Shown: positions 28,622 to 29,417 of the stretch, one piece after another | Position numbering within the stretch: position 1 is the stretch's first letter | Layout of the letters: every line of letters starts with the position of its first letter | IMG/VR virus record: IMGVR_UViG_3300036670_000191 | Span: 1-29,417 of that record | DNA: 29,417 bases | Direction: 5' to 3' (one strand) | From: a virus | Position numbers and translations under genes: made by a program | The notes under the pieces: model-generated | Databases searched by the model: none | Seen by the model: only the letters and a program-made list of their open reading frames with translations | What the model was told of the DNA's origin: nothing

Positions 28622-28699
28622 GTGCCCAAATGGGGCAGGTACTTGAAAAGTATCCACTGGCGATACATTCCAAGCTTATTTCTGGAAGGGGAAAGACAA

Positions 28700-28726
28700 A
28701 ACCCCCGGCTACTAGGACCGGGGGTT
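28700..28726 (-). terminator. intrinsic terminator for the leftward HTH gene
   Basis: AACCCCCGG pairs with CCGGGGGTT (nine perfect pairs) across CTACTAGGA. Read leftward the stem is followed by TTGTCTTTCC, a T-rich tail; rightward the tail is not T-rich. It lies about 88 bases past the stop of the leftward regulator. The bases between it and 28813 hold no supported gene. Confidence 0.6.
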
Positions 28727-28813
28727 CTGCCTATCAACAGAAAGGAAAGGATGAAACAAGTAACCATGTGAATGACTACCTACTCTGGAATGGTATCACA
28801 GCCCAGCCGCAGA

Positions 28814-29065
28814 TTATTTTTCTCGGAGCCATTTGTAGATGGTAGGGCGTGCCACCCCGGCAGTTTCGGCCAGCTTTGTGATGTTCATCCCGTTAGCTTT
28901 TTCTTTGATCACAGCGAGTTTCATTTCAGCGGTGAGTTCATCTACAGCGTTCAGGGCTGTGACTCTGGCGTAGGCCAATGCTTCTAGGCTCATGCCCTCA
29001 TATGCTGAACCAAAAAAAGGATATGGGGATCGGGCCGAGGTGTCTGTTTCATCGTTGTCTATCAT
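28814..29065 (-). CDS. helix-turn-helix regulator, leftward
   Basis: 83 residues on the minus strand, ribosome binding site AAGGTGAT five bases before the ATG. Residues 58-82 (NGMNITKLAETAGVARPTIY and KWLREK) form a resolvase-type helix-turn-helix; residues 25-57 are a helical dimer segment. The acidic N terminus is probably flexible. It is divergent from the rightward genes at 29092 and convergent with the late operon, so it may control the early genes. Two TGATAG repeats ten bases apart lie at its start and upstream. It is the only clear regulator in this end of the window. Confidence 0.75.
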   Translation of the reverse strand: MIDNDETDTSARSPYPFFGSAYEGMSLEALAYARVTALNAVDELTAEMKLAVIKEKANGMNITKLAETAGVARPTIYKWLREK

Positions 29066-29091
29066 TGGCTATCACCTTACACCATGCGCGG

Positions 29092-29217
29092 GTGTGTCCT
29101 AATCGTTACTTTGTGGGGTTGCCGTGGGCGGGGCGGGTGTGCCATTGTGAGTTTTGTAAAGAACTATCCAAGTCATATCGAACAGATGTTCAAGGAAAAG
29201 GGCAAAGCAATGAGTGA
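29092..29217 (+). CDS. small Cys-rich protein
   Basis: 41 residues from a GTG start: VCPNRYFVGLPWAGRVCHCE and onward, with cysteines at 2, 17, 19 and 22 that may bind a metal ion. It ends in an ATGAGTGA overlap with the next gene. No ribosome binding site is seen; weak promoter elements TTGTCT (29055-29060) and TACACC (29078-29083) lie upstream, in the gap shared with the divergent regulator. Function unknown. Confidence 0.55.
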   Translation: MCPNRYFVGLPWAGRVCHCEFCKELSKSYRTDVQGKGQSNE

Positions 29218-29417
29218 AACAAAAACGCCAATGGGGCAACATGACGTTGACCGGGTAGCAGAATGGTGGAGGCAAAACAAGAGCCACTACCCTGACAATC
29301 AGCTCACCCATATTCTGAGTAATGAAAGGGTTTTGTGGGCAGTAATCAATGAGTGGGAGCGCCGCGAGGGTCTTAGCGTAGCTTTCCAAGGGAAACCAAA
29401 GCGGCCAGCGCACCGGG
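29210..29417 (+). CDS. hypothetical protein, cut by window end
   Basis: At least 69 residues from an ATG preceded by AAGGAAAAGGG; the reading frame runs off the window. The visible part has charged helices (VDRVAEWWRQNKSHYPDNQ, then SNERVLWAVINEWERREG) followed by a basic segment (KPKRPAHR). No family is recognised. Eight-base overlap with the previous gene indicates a coupled rightward early operon. Confidence 0.65.
   Translation, partial: MSETKTPMGQHDVDRVAEWWRQNKSHYPDNQLTHILSNERVLWAVINEWERREGLSVAFQGKPKRPAHR

Noticed and set aside
28751-28771. Short frame MKQVTM after AAAGGAAAGG
   Set aside because: The ribosome binding site directly touches the ATG and only six codons follow.
28630-28987. 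Rightward frames between the late terminator and the regulator
   Set aside because: They follow a strong terminator, overlap hairpins and the leftward HTH gene, and lack good ribosome binding sites.

Overview
The window is a contiguous stretch of a tailed double-stranded DNA bacteriophage genome (Caudoviricetes, siphovirus type). The protein families (ERF/YqaJ recombination pair, actinophage-type small terminase, SPP1-like portal, MuF minor head protein, P22-like coat protein, ReqiPepy6 Gp37-like tail protein, glycine-rich tail tip), the dense ATGA/GTGA gene overlaps and the frequent GTG/TTG starts point to a phage of an actinobacterium. Base composition is moderate rather than very GC-rich, so a moderate-GC actinobacterial host (for example Corynebacterium-like or freshwater Microbacteriaceae-like) is my inference, not something the sequence proves. 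No integrase, tRNA gene or CRISPR array was seen.

Bases 1-8584 form a rightward operon of early and replication genes. It opens with the 3' end of a YqaJ/lambda-exonuclease-like nuclease and an ERF single-strand annealing protein. Then come many very small translationally coupled genes, a Holliday-junction-resolvase-like nuclease, an HNH protein, a winged-helix replication initiator behind a structured leader (3525-3651), three consecutive Cys-rich mini-proteins, small membrane proteins and an SSB. A strong hairpin (8622-8657) closes the operon.

Bases 8684-9938 are a junction region: two tiny genes, the HNH endonuclease commonly found beside phage terminases, and a primase-polymerase-like protein with a consensus promoter that appears to give a leaderless mRNA.

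Bases 9976-26151 are the head and tail genes in canonical order: small terminase, large terminase, portal, MuF protein fused to a zinc metallopeptidase, a small unknown protein, scaffold, coat, connectors, tail terminator, major tail protein, frameshifted tail chaperones, tape measure, distal tail, hub-like protein, minor tail proteins and glycine-rich tail tip. A 46-residue gene on the opposite strand, with its own ribosome binding site, -35 hexamer and terminator, sits between the terminase genes. The small terminase, large terminase and scaffold genes share an unusual leader with paired CGAAACG mini-hairpins 20-21 bases apart.

Bases 26156-27997 are the lysis region: an M23 endopeptidase fused to a tail-fibre-like N terminus, then two holin-like membrane proteins. 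Bases 28103-28579 hold a GIY-YIG homing endonuclease behind a tandem 19-bp repeat. Convergent terminators follow, then a leftward HTH regulator and, divergent from it, the start of a new rightward operon cut by the window edge.

Main candidates for something undescribed are the CGAAACG leaders, the MuF-zincin and its downstream neighbour, the antisense gene between the terminases, and the lysin with a possible internal start.
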